This document shows positions 20,215 through 30,435 of a stretch of 64,000 nt of DNA, in pieces. This stretch comes from Rhinopomastus cyanomelas. Lineage: Eukaryota > Chordata > Aves > Bucerotiformes > Rhinopomastidae. The notes under the pieces are model-generated. The model was given only the letters and a program-made list of their open reading frames with translations, was not told the DNA's origin and made no database searches. Position 1 is the first letter of the stretch. Every line of letters begins with the position of its first letter. The stretch lies in assembly GCA_013400115.1 (NCBI GenBank), contig VXBP01004023.1, positions 1 to 64,000 on the forward strand. The letters are read 5' to 3'. A program made the translations under genes and the position numbers.

Positions 20215-20552
20215 CAGAGAATCACAGAACATTAAGGTTTGGAAGGGACCTGGAAAGATCATCTAGTCCAATCCCCCTGCCACAGCACGGCCATCTAGAC
20301 CAAGTCACACAGGAACGTGTCCAGGCGGGTTTTAAACGTCTCCAGAGAAGGAGACTCCACAACACCCCTGAACAGCCGCTTCCAGTGCTCCGTCACCCTC
20401 ACCATGAAGAAGTTCCTTCTCAGGTTGATGTGGAACCTCCTATGTTCCAGCTCACACCCATTGCCCTTTGTCCTATCACTAGATGACACTGAGAAGAGCC
20501 TGGCTCCATCCTCCTTACACCCATCCTTCATGTATTTATAAACATTAATGAG
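20215..20552 (-). repeat. CR1: Young-type CR1 LINE, 5'-truncated
   Basis: AGAGAATCACAGAACATTAA at the 3' side, 3' UTR, then antisense ORF2 C-terminus to ATGTATTTATAAACATTAAT. The encoded minus-strand peptide retains HINLRRNFFMVRVTEHWKRL-type sequence without a stop over about 75 codons, so it is fairly young. Confidence 0.94.
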
Positions 20553-22518
20553 ACAGATGTTGCCCTTACTAACTGAAATCTCTCCGTAAAATGAGCATAA
20601 GTGCAGGTGGAACAATATTCCCTTTGCAAAGTTGATGGAAATCTGTATTAGAACAGGAAAGCACCAAAGCCAACAGTGAAATTTTTCTGGATACAAGCAG
20701 TTGTTCAGTTACAAAACAGACTTTGCAAAATGCAAAAAGAATGTAGACAATCAACAGCAAGAGGAATCAAAGCTGTTATCTACTGCTATATAAACCACAG
20801 CACAAAATATCCCCACATCTGAAACAACCACTATATGCAACTCTGTATGAAAACTAATCTGTGTTTCTTCTGTGTTTATGAATCAGATTGTCATTTCTGT
20901 CAAAATGATGCAAAATATCTACATTTTGAGCTTCATTTGAAACTCATCTCCTCTGGAACATGTGTGTAAAAATAATAACAGAAAAAAAAACAGAAGAAAA
21001 TTACTGAAAACAAACCTTTCTGCCTGCTTTTATGTGGTGCTGTAATGGAAAATGGCAAACTGGAAACACAATCTCTGTGCACTGCAAGCATGTCTGCCCC
21101 TCCCGACACCAGACGGACTGTCAGGATGAATAGGGCAGACAGGCTCCTTTTGCTCATACAGAACTTGGCTCGTGAACAGCAAACCATCTAAGGGCACATC
21201 CAACAGTAACTACACGCGTACGTGCAGCCTTTGAGACAGCACACAGACACACTGAATCCGTACTGTAATAGAATCTGTAACACAAACCACTCAGGGGTTA
21301 ACAAATGGCTAATTTGAGCAGTTTGGCTTTGAATATGGGGGAATTTTTCTTAGTTAGGCTGGATGCTTCTGGTAGAAAAGAGGAGCCATGCACATCAGTG
21401 CAATGGCAAACACATAATTTTACTACTTTGAGTAGCGCCGCTAGGGCTCGTCACGGATTAAGCTTACCAGAGTGATAGCTCATCATTTTGAATCCTGATG
21501 CATCACAGAGGCTTTAGGCTAATAGGAAGAATACTGAGGGAAATTCTGCACTAGCATTCATCTGCTTAAAACTTGCCTTTGGGGAGGATTTTTGGAGGGT
21601 ACACAAGCCTAGCAAGAGTTTAGGCTTTTGCTCAGGAAAGCACTTAAGCACATATTAACTCTTACTGAATTCAGTTGCACCTAAACCTGTGCTGAGCTTT
21701 TAACGAGTTGGGCAGGTTTCAGAAAGTGCTCAAATTTAAGAGTGGCCTAAGTACACGACTGAAACAAGGACTTAATTGATGTGAAATGTTTTTGTTTAGT
21801 TTGGGAGCTGTGTGCAAGTAGTTTTCAAACTATGAAAATAAACCCTGGCAATAAACAATTCAAGAAGTGACAGCAATCCCTAAAATGTTTACTCCAAATA
21901 TTAAAGGATTTCACATAACATATTTAAAGAGAAACACGTATGAATTATTTATTCCTGTTATTAAAGTATTTATAAGCCACCGGAGTCACCCACCTAAGCA
22001 ATAAGCATTCTGCATGTAAATAATTCACATTGTGGAAGTTGTTACAAAGTGTGTGATGACTTGTTTGTATAAAACCTAATGGGGGAGCCTTGTTAACGAT
22101 GGCGTAACTGAAAGCTATTAGCTACACAGGGAAAATTGCTATTTAGCAAGTTCCATAGACTTACAAACTAGAAAAAGTTCAAATATTAATGTTCATGAAA
22201 AATACCCAAGTTGTGTTTACACACCTGTCTGCACACATGTGAAAGGGCACTGATGTATCTATAAGCAAACACATACCTACAGAGAATGGTGCAGAGAGGA
22301 CTATTTGCCCATAAGCACTTCGATATGACTGCTGTTTTGAATCACTGCTAATTTTGTCCTCCTTGATACAAGACTCACTTGGATATTGAATCTCTTGCCT
22401 GCTTTTTCCTTTACTTTTCAAAACCTATCTCTCCAGAATCCCTTCGGGATACGCTTTTGAACCTCCTCTTTAAATGTGGAAAGAACTTCAAAGTTCTGTT
22501 AGTAATTTATGTGCAGCG
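20553..22518. other. Long single-copy stretch, possibly constrained in part
   Basis: No gene recognised. Positions about 21290-22180 are free of repeats and rich in ATTA-type and TGATG/CACGCG-like words (for example TAGCGCCGCTAGGGCTCGTC near 21433). That texture is often seen in conserved noncoding DNA, but this cannot be tested from one sequence. Confidence 0.4.
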
Positions 22519-23021
22519 TGATGGTCTGGGGTCAGTTCACAAATGAATTCCCAAGGCAAGAAAATCAGATGATGGAAAAGACAATTTAATATAAAGTGCC
22601 TCCTTGCTCAGAAGTTCACACAGAGGCAGGTCCTGCGTGCCTTGGTCATGCAGGCAGCCCCCTTTGAAACCAGAGCCCTCCCTGCCTGGTGATTTTTATA
22701 GTCATTCACACCAAGGTGGATAAATGTTAAAGATGCCAGACCTCTAACCTAGCAGCAATTTATCACATGGCGTTCACTGAGCTTCCAATCAGACACGGCT
22801 CAACGGAGACGGTTTGCAGCTATAATTAGACAGCGGTGTAAGAGCAGCCCCAAAGCTCAGTCAGCCAGCTGCCTGGGTAGCTTCTCTTCTGCAGCATTCC
22901 TCACCATTGTGGTCCAGGGTGATGCAGTAGCTGATGCACCACAGAGAGTGCCTCACATGCCAGTGCCTATTTATCCACCCAGCATGTCTGGCCTAACCAT
23001 CTGCCACTGCCCCCAACCACA
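22519..23021 (-). mobile_element. Probable solo LTR of an endogenous retrovirus
   Basis: The 503-bp segment starts TG and ends CA on either strand, with imperfect inverted ends (TGATGGTCTGGGG and TGTGGTTGGGGG). It is flanked by GCAGCG (22513-22518) and GCAGAG (23022-23027), a 6-bp duplication with one mismatch. On the minus strand it has a TATAAAAATC box at 22700-22691 about 320 bp from its start, and an ATTAAA polyadenylation signal at 22590-22585 followed by a short end, the expected U3-R-U5 order. No primer-binding site or retroviral gene lies alongside, so a solo LTR. Family not identified. Confidence 0.5.
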
Positions 23022-23471
23022 GCAGAGACCACTGAGAGAAAAAGAACAGTCTCCTTAGCAAACAGTCATGTTGCTGTCTGAGGCAAGCGTGGAACAGGCT
23101 TGAAGGCACAGAGAATTCAGGCTCTCCATAAAGACAATGTAGTTCAGTCTCTGTAATGTGACTCTGCAGTTCACTGCTGGAACCAGCCATCTCAGGCAAA
23201 TGTAGGTTTTGCCTCTGCATAAATAGTGGCACCAGGATTTTCCTTTGTTAAATGGTCTGCTTTGGGACATCAAAACCTATACCCAGTTTTCTGGTATAGC
23301 ACATTTTGGATTAAAGTTGATCCAAGATATCACAGATAGTTCATCTGGCTCAAAATACTACACTAATATTCAAAAAACACTTTATAGATTTATACAAAAT
23401 GTTACTGCAACTTTTAGTTACAGTCCTAAATCTGCATTATGACAACTAAATCACAGACTGGCTCGGGTTTA
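23022..23471. other. Single-copy DNA, nothing recognised
   Basis: No gene, RNA or repeat signature seen. Confidence 0.5.
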
Positions 23472-23727
23472 CTCCAACCCCCTGCCATGGGCAGCGGTGC
23501 CTCTCAACTAGACTGGGTTGCTCAAGACCTCATCCAACCTGGCCTTGAACAACTCCAGGGAGGGGAGCAGCTACAACCTCTCTGGGCAATCGATTCCAGA
23601 GTCTCTCCACCCTTGCACTGAAGAACTTCTTCCTAAGATCTAGTCTGAATCTCCTCTCTCTCAAACAGTTTCGCTTTGCCCTATCACTAGGTCCCCTTGA
23701 GAAAAGTCCCTCTCCAGCCTTCTAGCT
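23472..23727 (-). repeat. CR1: Old CR1 LINE fragment
   Basis: Antisense CR1 from the 3' UTR (ACTCCAACCCCCTGCCATGG) through CTGGCCTTGAACAACTCCAG to AAGTCCCTCTCCAGCCTTCT. Terminal octamers are missing. An old subfamily (GCTCAAGACCTCATCCAACC). Confidence 0.88.
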
Positions 23728-24140
23728 TGACAGAGCAGAAAAGGGCACCTTATTTAAAGTGCTAAATAACTTACATCTTCACAATTGGAACCTGCTTCCT
23801 CTTTCATATCTTTTGTTGTTAAGTATTCATCCCACCTGCATTTTGATCTTTTTTTTCCTGTTTTTATACTTTTAAAAACCCTAGCCATTGTTAACTCCAA
23901 AAAATAACACCATACACCTGTTCTGGAACAACAGAATAGCTTTTGTATCAATTATAAATAAAGTTATATATGTGTTTATATATAAAATTCTATATTAAAT
24001 AATATGTAACATTTATAAAACTATATAAAATTATATATAAAATTATATGTAAAATGTGTGCTCTGGGATAAGAAATATATATTTACTTCTACATTGTCCC
24101 ACAGAAGTAATTGAATCAGCTCAGTAAAACAGAAGATACT
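23728..24140. other. Single-copy AT-rich DNA with TA-rich low complexity
   Basis: No gene seen. Contains the TA-rich repeat listed at 23950-24055. Confidence 0.55.
23950..24055. repeat. TA-rich low-complexity repeat
   Basis: Degenerate units of the form TATATAAAATTA repeated several times. Likely a decayed AT microsatellite. Confidence 0.75.
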
Positions 24141-24210
24141 CTGGGAGGGGGATTGGACTGGATGATCTTTCGAGGTCCCTTCCAATCCCTAATGTACTGT
24201 GGTTCTGTGA
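24141..24210 (+). repeat. CR1: Ultra-short CR1 3' end
   Basis: GGGGGATTGGACTGGATGAT, TCTTTCGAGGTCCCTTCC and one to two octamers (GGTTCTGTGAT), about 70 bp in all. A young-subfamily copy truncated within its 3' UTR. Confidence 0.93.
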
Positions 24211-25532
24211 TACTAAAGATGTAAGCAAAGAAGCCTGTACATGTTCTTTTCTACAGAAAGCAACCCCTGTCCACTTGAAAAAGTGCCTGATTCCTGCCAG
24301 AACAGTCTTGTTATCGTTAATTTTCTTGAATTACCCAGATTATCACCAATGATGCTTCACTCACAATAATCATATTTTTAAATGTAAATTGTGCTTAGAT
24401 CCAAATAGTGTTTTATTGACATAAAACTCAGTGTTAGTAAGTGTAATTATTTCTTTCTCTGTGTACTGATACATGTAATGCCCATGTAGTAGTCAGCCTC
24501 TCGTGTCCTAAAACAAGTCAGGGAAACACCACTATATAAAAGAACATTGCAGAGAGAATTATTAAAATTCACCTGTAAATTTCATGGAATTTCTGAGCTT
24601 TAGACCTATCCTCTCACATTAACTGAGTTTCCTCTGACCTATGTTGCTTTTAACTGGAAGGATCTCCAGCTTATTACTCAAAAGAGATATCTGTCAAGAA
24701 TCTTGGAGAAAAAGAACTATTAGAAAACAGCTGCTGTTTAGCATTTGCCATAAAACTTCAAGATTCCTAGTAGGTGTTCTTTAGAAAAAGTCAATTAGTA
24801 ATTTAGAGCAGAACAGAGCTCATCATCATTTCTGTCCTCAGTAGCACCAGGGGAGTTCTTCTTTGATTAGAATCCTTGCAGTGGGGGCTTCCTTTGTATC
24901 CTTCATAATGGAGTTGACGTTATAAAAGCTTTTTTTTTTTAAACACTACAGAACTCAGAATGCTGATAGACACCTCCTTGTCTCTCATCTTTATCTCCAA
25001 GGACACAGATAAAGTCTGTTGTCAAATTACTCAGTGAGGAAGGAGGATAATCCCTCGCAGAGAGGCTGTTAGGCAGATCAAGGATGAAAGAGTGGCTAAA
25101 CACAGGGCTCACCTATGTCATTAATTGTCTTCACGCAGATGTGTTGAACCACTAGCATAGTCCCTCCAGCCTAGGATATTGATCATCAGGAAATAAACTA
25201 TATCCTATTTGGCAATTGCCCGGAGATTACTTCTTAATATCTTGGCTGAGCATCCAAGGTAGTGGAAAAGCAGAGTATGTTCTGAATATATCTGTAGTCA
25301 CTGCAAACAGCAGCCTCCACTGGTTCCACCAGTGCCAAATGCATTCAGGCTGCAGGCACTAGGATCAGATCCCAAAGGGCTGCCACTTGGTTCCAGGTGA
25401 GATGTATGTGAAGGCATCCCCCAAACAATGCTTTTGCTTTTCCTGGAGAAATCTAAGGTTAAAACTCTCTAATTGCTTGAGCGGCAGCTCCATGAAATCT
25501 GACCTATATAGGCTCTGTATTAACAAACACAA
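24211..25532. other. Single-copy AT-rich DNA, no gene seen
   Basis: No gene, RNA or repeat recognised apart from an A/T run near 24930. Confidence 0.55.
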
Positions 25533-25824
25533 ATCACAGAATTACAGAAAGGTTTTGGTTAGAAGAGACATTTAAGATCACCAAGTTCAACCACTGACCC
25601 CGCACTGCCAGGTCACCACTGAATCATATCTGTCAGCACAACATCTAGATGTCTTTTAAATGTCTCCAAGAATGATGACTCCACACTCGCTCTGGGAAGA
25701 CTCTTCCAGGGCTTTGTCACCCTCACAGCAAAGAAGCTTCTCCTCATGTTGAGGTGGAACTTTCTGTGTTGAAGTTTATACTCATTATTTCTTGTCTTAT
25801 TACTGGGCACCACAGAAAAGAGAC
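25533..25824 (-). repeat. CR1: Older CR1 LINE, half of a head-to-head pair
   Basis: ATCACAGAATTACAGAAAGG, then the 3' UTR (TTTAAGATCACCAAGTTCAA) and antisense ORF2 to CTGGGCACCACAGAAAAGAG. Diverged (older subfamily). Its 5' end meets the 5' end of the next CR1. Confidence 0.92.
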
Positions 25825-26085
25825 TGGACAAGGGGCAATGTGTGTGAGCTGGAACATAGGAGGTTCCACATCAATATGAGAAGGAACTTCTTCACAGTGA
25901 GGGTGACAGAGCACTGGAACAGGCTGCACAGGGAGGCTGTGGAGTCTCCTTCTCTGGAGATGTTTAAAACCTGCCTGGACTTGTTCCTGTGTGACTGGAT
26001 TTAGGGGATCCGGCTGTGGTAGAGGGAATGGACTAGATGATCTTTCCAGGTCCCTTCCCAATACCTAATGTTCTGTGATTCTGTG
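25825..26085 (+). repeat. CR1: CR1 LINE, half of a head-to-head pair
   Basis: Starts GGACAAGGGGCAATG and ends TTCTGTGATTCTGTGA. The frame from about 25840 is open to the canonical ORF2 end (RRNFFTVRVTEHWNRLHREA then FLCDWI). It is younger than the antisense copy beside it. Confidence 0.94.
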
Positions 26086-26257
26086 AAGTGACCATTTAAA
26101 ACACTTACTACAGCAGTGAAATTTCCACTGATAAAGTTTTGTGCAGACATAACCAGGGAACAATGGAACTGTGTGAGCTTTATTCATAAACGCCACCAGG
26201 ACTTGCGATCATTCCCAGGCTGCTGGTTAGTTAAAACAACTCCTACAGACAAGGAGT

Positions 26258-26741
26258 TCAAGGCTCCTCAGTTCAAGAGGGATGTGGAGCTGCTGGAGTG
26301 GGTGCAGTGTAGGGCAACGAAGATGATGAAGGAGGTGGAGCACCTCCCTTACAAGGAGAGGCTAAGGGAGCTGGGTCTCTTTATCTTAGAGAAGAGGAGA
26401 ATTAGGGGTGACCTCATTAATGTCTACAAATATTTGAGGGGTGGGTGTCGGGAGGATGGAGCTGGGCTCTTCTCAGTGTCATGTAGTGATAGGACGAGGG
26501 GCAATGGTTGTAAGCTGGAACATAGAAAGTTCCACATCAATCTGAGAAAGAACTTCTTCCCAGTGAGAGTGATGGAGCACTGGTGGTTGTGGAGTCTCCT
26601 TCACTGGAGATGTTCAAGACCTGCCTGGATGTGTTCCTGTGTGACTTGGTCTAGGTGATCCTGCTGTGGCAGGGGGATTGGACTAGATGATCTTTTGAGG
26701 TCCCTTCCAATCCGTAATGATTCTAAGATTCTATGATTCTA
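26258..26741 (+). repeat. CR1: Young CR1 LINE, 5'-truncated, with an 18-20 bp deletion
   Basis: From GGCTCCTCAGTTCAAGAGGG to GATTCTAAGATTCTATGATT. The frame encodes QFKRDVELLEWVQCRATKMM and continues nearly to the end of ORF2. Near 26582 the GGAACAGGCTGCCCAGGG block is missing, which shifts the frame before the expected FLCDLV end. Otherwise close to the copy at 37416-38417. Confidence 0.95.
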
Positions 26742-27618
26742 AGGAAGATCCTTAGTAAGCTTTCTCCTATCTGAACAGGGAAAGAGAAGATGAAAATCTG
26801 AAAGAACCTTGGCTACTCCACATTGCAATTCTTTCAAGTGGTTAATAACAGGGTTTATCTCCTTCCTTGTTTAAAATCAATCACAGGAAGTTCTTCCAAT
26901 GAATAGTCCAGAAGCACCAGAAGGTCTCTAGTTAGGAAAACATATTATGTTATATAGTATAATTTACATCATGAAGTTTCAGGGTTGTGAATAATCAATG
27001 CAGAGGAAGCATTTCTAGTAAATCTCTCTAGCAAATTAGGTAATTCTTCTCTAAAATATTACTTGTTTTGCATCATTTTGTGTCATCTTTATGATGCATT
27101 TCATAGCTGCTTGTATGTCATGTCTTTTTCAGATATTGCTGCTGTATATTGATGGGAAATTTGATATTAAGTACCGTAAAATAGTAGGCTGTAAAGTAAA
27201 TTACATCGGTACCAAACAAGTAAGACATTACAAAACACATTTATTGTCTCATCATGTGCAATGAGACGCCATAGAAGTACGCTCAGAGTTGACAGTCGTC
27301 CTGCTTAATTCTGGATATGCCTCTAAGCAAACTTCTATTAATGTGAGGTTTTGCACTCCCCAAATGTTAATTCCTTCCCAGCCACCTGTGAAACTGCTTT
27401 TCTTAATGCATCACATTAAAATTACATTAAAGCAGATGTACTTCCTCTTTAAGCTATAAAGGCTGTGTTGAAGGCGCAGGTTTTCAAGCAGGATCTATAG
27501 CCCATTATTCCACCAAAAAAAACTTCTCAGAAACAAGATCACACTTTACTCTACCTGAGCACAAAATGCAGAAAGAAGCTTAGGACAGTTTTTTTCAGCC
27601 TCTCTTGGCTCAATCTCT
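26742..27618. other. Single-copy AT-rich DNA, nothing recognised
   Basis: No gene, RNA or repeat signature seen. Confidence 0.55.
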
Positions 27619-27982
27619 ATAGAATCATAGAATCATCAAGGTTGGAGAAGACTGTCAAGATCATCAAGTCCAACCATCCACCCTACAACCCCCAACCACT
27701 TACCCATCTCCTGAAACACCTTGTCTGCCTGTTTGTTGAACCCCTGCAGGGACACCGCTTCCACCCCCTCCCTGGGCAGCCTGTTCCAAGGCGTCCTTAC
27801 TCTTCCTGGGAAGAAGTTTTTAATAAAAAAAGAATCTAAGCCTCCCCTGGCACAACGTGACCTCATTTCCTCTTGTCCTATCACTAGTCCCTAGTGAGAA
27901 GACGCCAGCATACTCTGCCTCTTCTTCTCCAGGCTGAACAGTCCCAGCTCCCTCAGCCTGTCCTCACAACACCTATTCTCCA
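27619..27982 (-). repeat. CR1: CR1 LINE, same distinct subfamily as 4938-5163
   Basis: ATAGAATCATAGAATCATCA, then AGGTTGGAGAAGACTGTCAA and CCAACCACTTACCCATCTCC, the complement of the copy at 4938-5163. It runs to GTCCCAGCTCCCTCAGCCTG and TCCTCACAACACC. The minus-strand frame encodes a degraded ORF2 end. Confidence 0.93.
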
Positions 27983-29077
27983 TTATTACCCTGAACCTAA
28001 AAAGGAAACATGAAGAGCTCTGATTTTCTGCAACAGAGCACCGACCTCTAGATATCTGTACAGTCATCTATGGTTTGGCTTAAGATTTTACAAAAGTCTG
28101 AAGACACTAAGGTGCTATAATAGTTCTAGAGATAAACACAAGAATAAAAACATGCATTTTCAGAAAAGTCAATTCTTTGCTATCAGTGTTTGAATTTTTG
28201 TATTAGAATACAAACTTGGCAAAGTTTCATAAGCCCCCCTCAGGCTTCTCTTTTCTGTCACACTCATACTTCAGAATGAGGGAGAGATGTGTTTGTTGCT
28301 GAGATAACATTAAAAAAACTAAATGAAAGAAGAGATGAAAACTGTCAATATTATCGACAGGGGAAGCAGAATGTAAGTACCATACAAGTTCCCAGGTGTG
28401 GGCTATTCACACTTGAACACAACACAACTATTTTGGTCCTTTCCTGAAGGCTCCAACTCACAAACACGTTCCGAGTACAAAGACTAGGTAGTCAAAAGGA
28501 TAAAGTGTACTTCTGCTTTTGTCTGTTTAGAGGCAACAAACATTATAAGAGTCAGTGCAGAAGTACTTATCTAAACAAGGAGTAACGTCACAAACCGTCC
28601 TTGAGGAGACAAATTTGTGTCCAGATCTTGAAAGAAAACACATAAATGCAGCACTGGATTCCTCCTTCCGACAGCTGAACATCCAATGTTTACTGCAGTT
28701 CACACAAAGAAGCAATGAGTAATTTGATTACATTTGAGCAAGGAAATTTGCGAAATTGAGATGGGAAAACAAGAGATGAAAGGAGAAACGGATCACTTAA
28801 AAGCTGAAATTTCAGTTCAGAAATTTTCAATTGTTTTCTTCTTATTCCCCAGCTCAGATATGGTTAAAAATTGCTCAGATGAGCAGGTGAGAATTGCTTA
28901 GACACAGAGCATAGATTAAAATGGCAAACAGCCATATTCTTTAGCACAGAAGCACAGTACTACAATCCTACAAGGCTTAAATAGAATCCAAGGCAAGTTT
29001 GTAGGACAACACAACTGAGGGGAAGGGGTGAAACCATTAATCTTTACGTCCTCTCAGTCTAGTTGAGCTGCCAAAAG
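27983..29077. other. Single-copy AT-rich DNA, no gene seen
   Basis: No gene, RNA or repeat recognised. Confidence 0.55.
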
Positions 29078-29163
29078 CTAGGTGATCCTGCTGTAGCAGT
29101 GGGGCTGGACTAGGTGATCTGCAGAGGTCCTTTCCAACACCTCTGTTCCTGTGATTATGTGAT
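29078..29163 (+). repeat. CR1: Ultra-short CR1 3' end
   Basis: GCTAGGTGATCCTGCTGTAG, GGGGCTGGACTAGGTGATCT, AGAGGTCCTTTCCAACACC, then GTGATTATGTGAT. About 85 bp: 3' UTR only. Confidence 0.9.
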
Positions 29164-29926
29164 CCCCTAGAACCTCTACACAAAGCTCACCCGACACGTT
29201 ATTTTACTTCGGCTGACTGCCACCACACTGGATCTTGCTTCCTCAGCCCCTCTTCAGGTGAGCAGCAATAGCTATGAAACACCATCCTTTACATCCTGAT
29301 GCTACAGAAGAGCAAAGACAGCTAGTCCTGGCCAATCTAGTCTATACTATTACCACAGAAGAAAATTTTTCTTCCAGTCACTAATATCTAGATCAACTTA
29401 CATAAGGGCTCATAAAAGAATCCCTAATGAATCTCTGAGAACTGAACAGAGCTAGTTCCTCTTTTACCTAGCAGAAAGAGGGAAGCAACTAGTCTCAATG
29501 AATCAATAGATCTGAGATGAAAATGTATTTGTTTCAGTGATCCCTCCAACACCAATATACCTTGAAGTTCTATTGCCTACCCATGGCTGCAATAAAAGAG
29601 ACATTTTCATAGTCTGGTGTACCCTGTATTGCTTTGAGGTATTTCTCTGCTGCAAAGAAAGGACTAGTAGAAAAGGAGTGCAGGAGAAGTGTAAATGAGG
29701 CTACAATGTCTGATAAAGACCACATTGCTAAAAAGTTTAGGAAATCCCGTGGTAGCCTTGAGTGAGGTGAGTGAAGTGACCTAGAAGGTTTGTGTTGGTG
29801 GAGAGAACTGCTAAAGAAATCAGTGACTAACAGTGTTTAACCATTTTGAGACTCTGCTGAGGACAGAAATCGGCCTGCAAGTGTTTGCAAGAAGTGGGGT
29901 CTTTTTCTAAACACTAAATGTCATCT
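29164..29926. other. Single-copy DNA, nothing recognised
   Basis: No gene, RNA or repeat signature seen. Confidence 0.55.
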
Positions 29927-30435
29927 CAGAATCACAGAATATCTTTGGTTGGATGATAACTTTGAGATCATCAAGTCCAACCTTCGACCCAGCACTGCTA
30001 GACTGCCTCTAAACCATGTCCCTCAGCACTACATGCTTTTTAAATATCTCTGTGTGCCTTTTAAATACCTCCAGGGATGGTGACTCCACAACTGCCTTGG
30101 ACAGCCTGTTCCAATGTTTGATAACCCTGTCAGCGAATAAACTCTTCCAAACATGCAGCCTAAACCTTCTCTTGTGCAGCTTGCAAGAATTTCCTCTGGT
30201 CCTATCATTTTCCACCAGGGAGAAGAGGCTGTCCCACTCCTCACTCCAACCTCCTTTCAAGTAGCTGTAGAAAGCAAGAAGGTCTCCCTTCAGTCTCCTT
30301 TTCTTCAGGCTAAACAATCACAGTTCGCTCAACCGTTCCTCACAGGACTTGTCCTGTAGACCCTTTAAGAGCCTCACTGCCCTTCTCTGGACATTCTATA
30401 GCCTTTCAATATCCTTCTTATAGTATAGTGCAGCA
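29927..30435 (-). repeat. CR1: Older CR1 LINE, 5'-truncated
   Basis: CAGAATCACAGAATATCTTT, 3' UTR (GAGATCATCAAGTCCAACC), then antisense ORF2 (GGGATGGTGACTCCACAAC; CTCCTTTTCTTCAGGCTAAA) to ATATCCTTCTTATAGTATAG. Its minus-strand frame still encodes about 100 codons of the ORF2 C-terminus. Confidence 0.93.
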
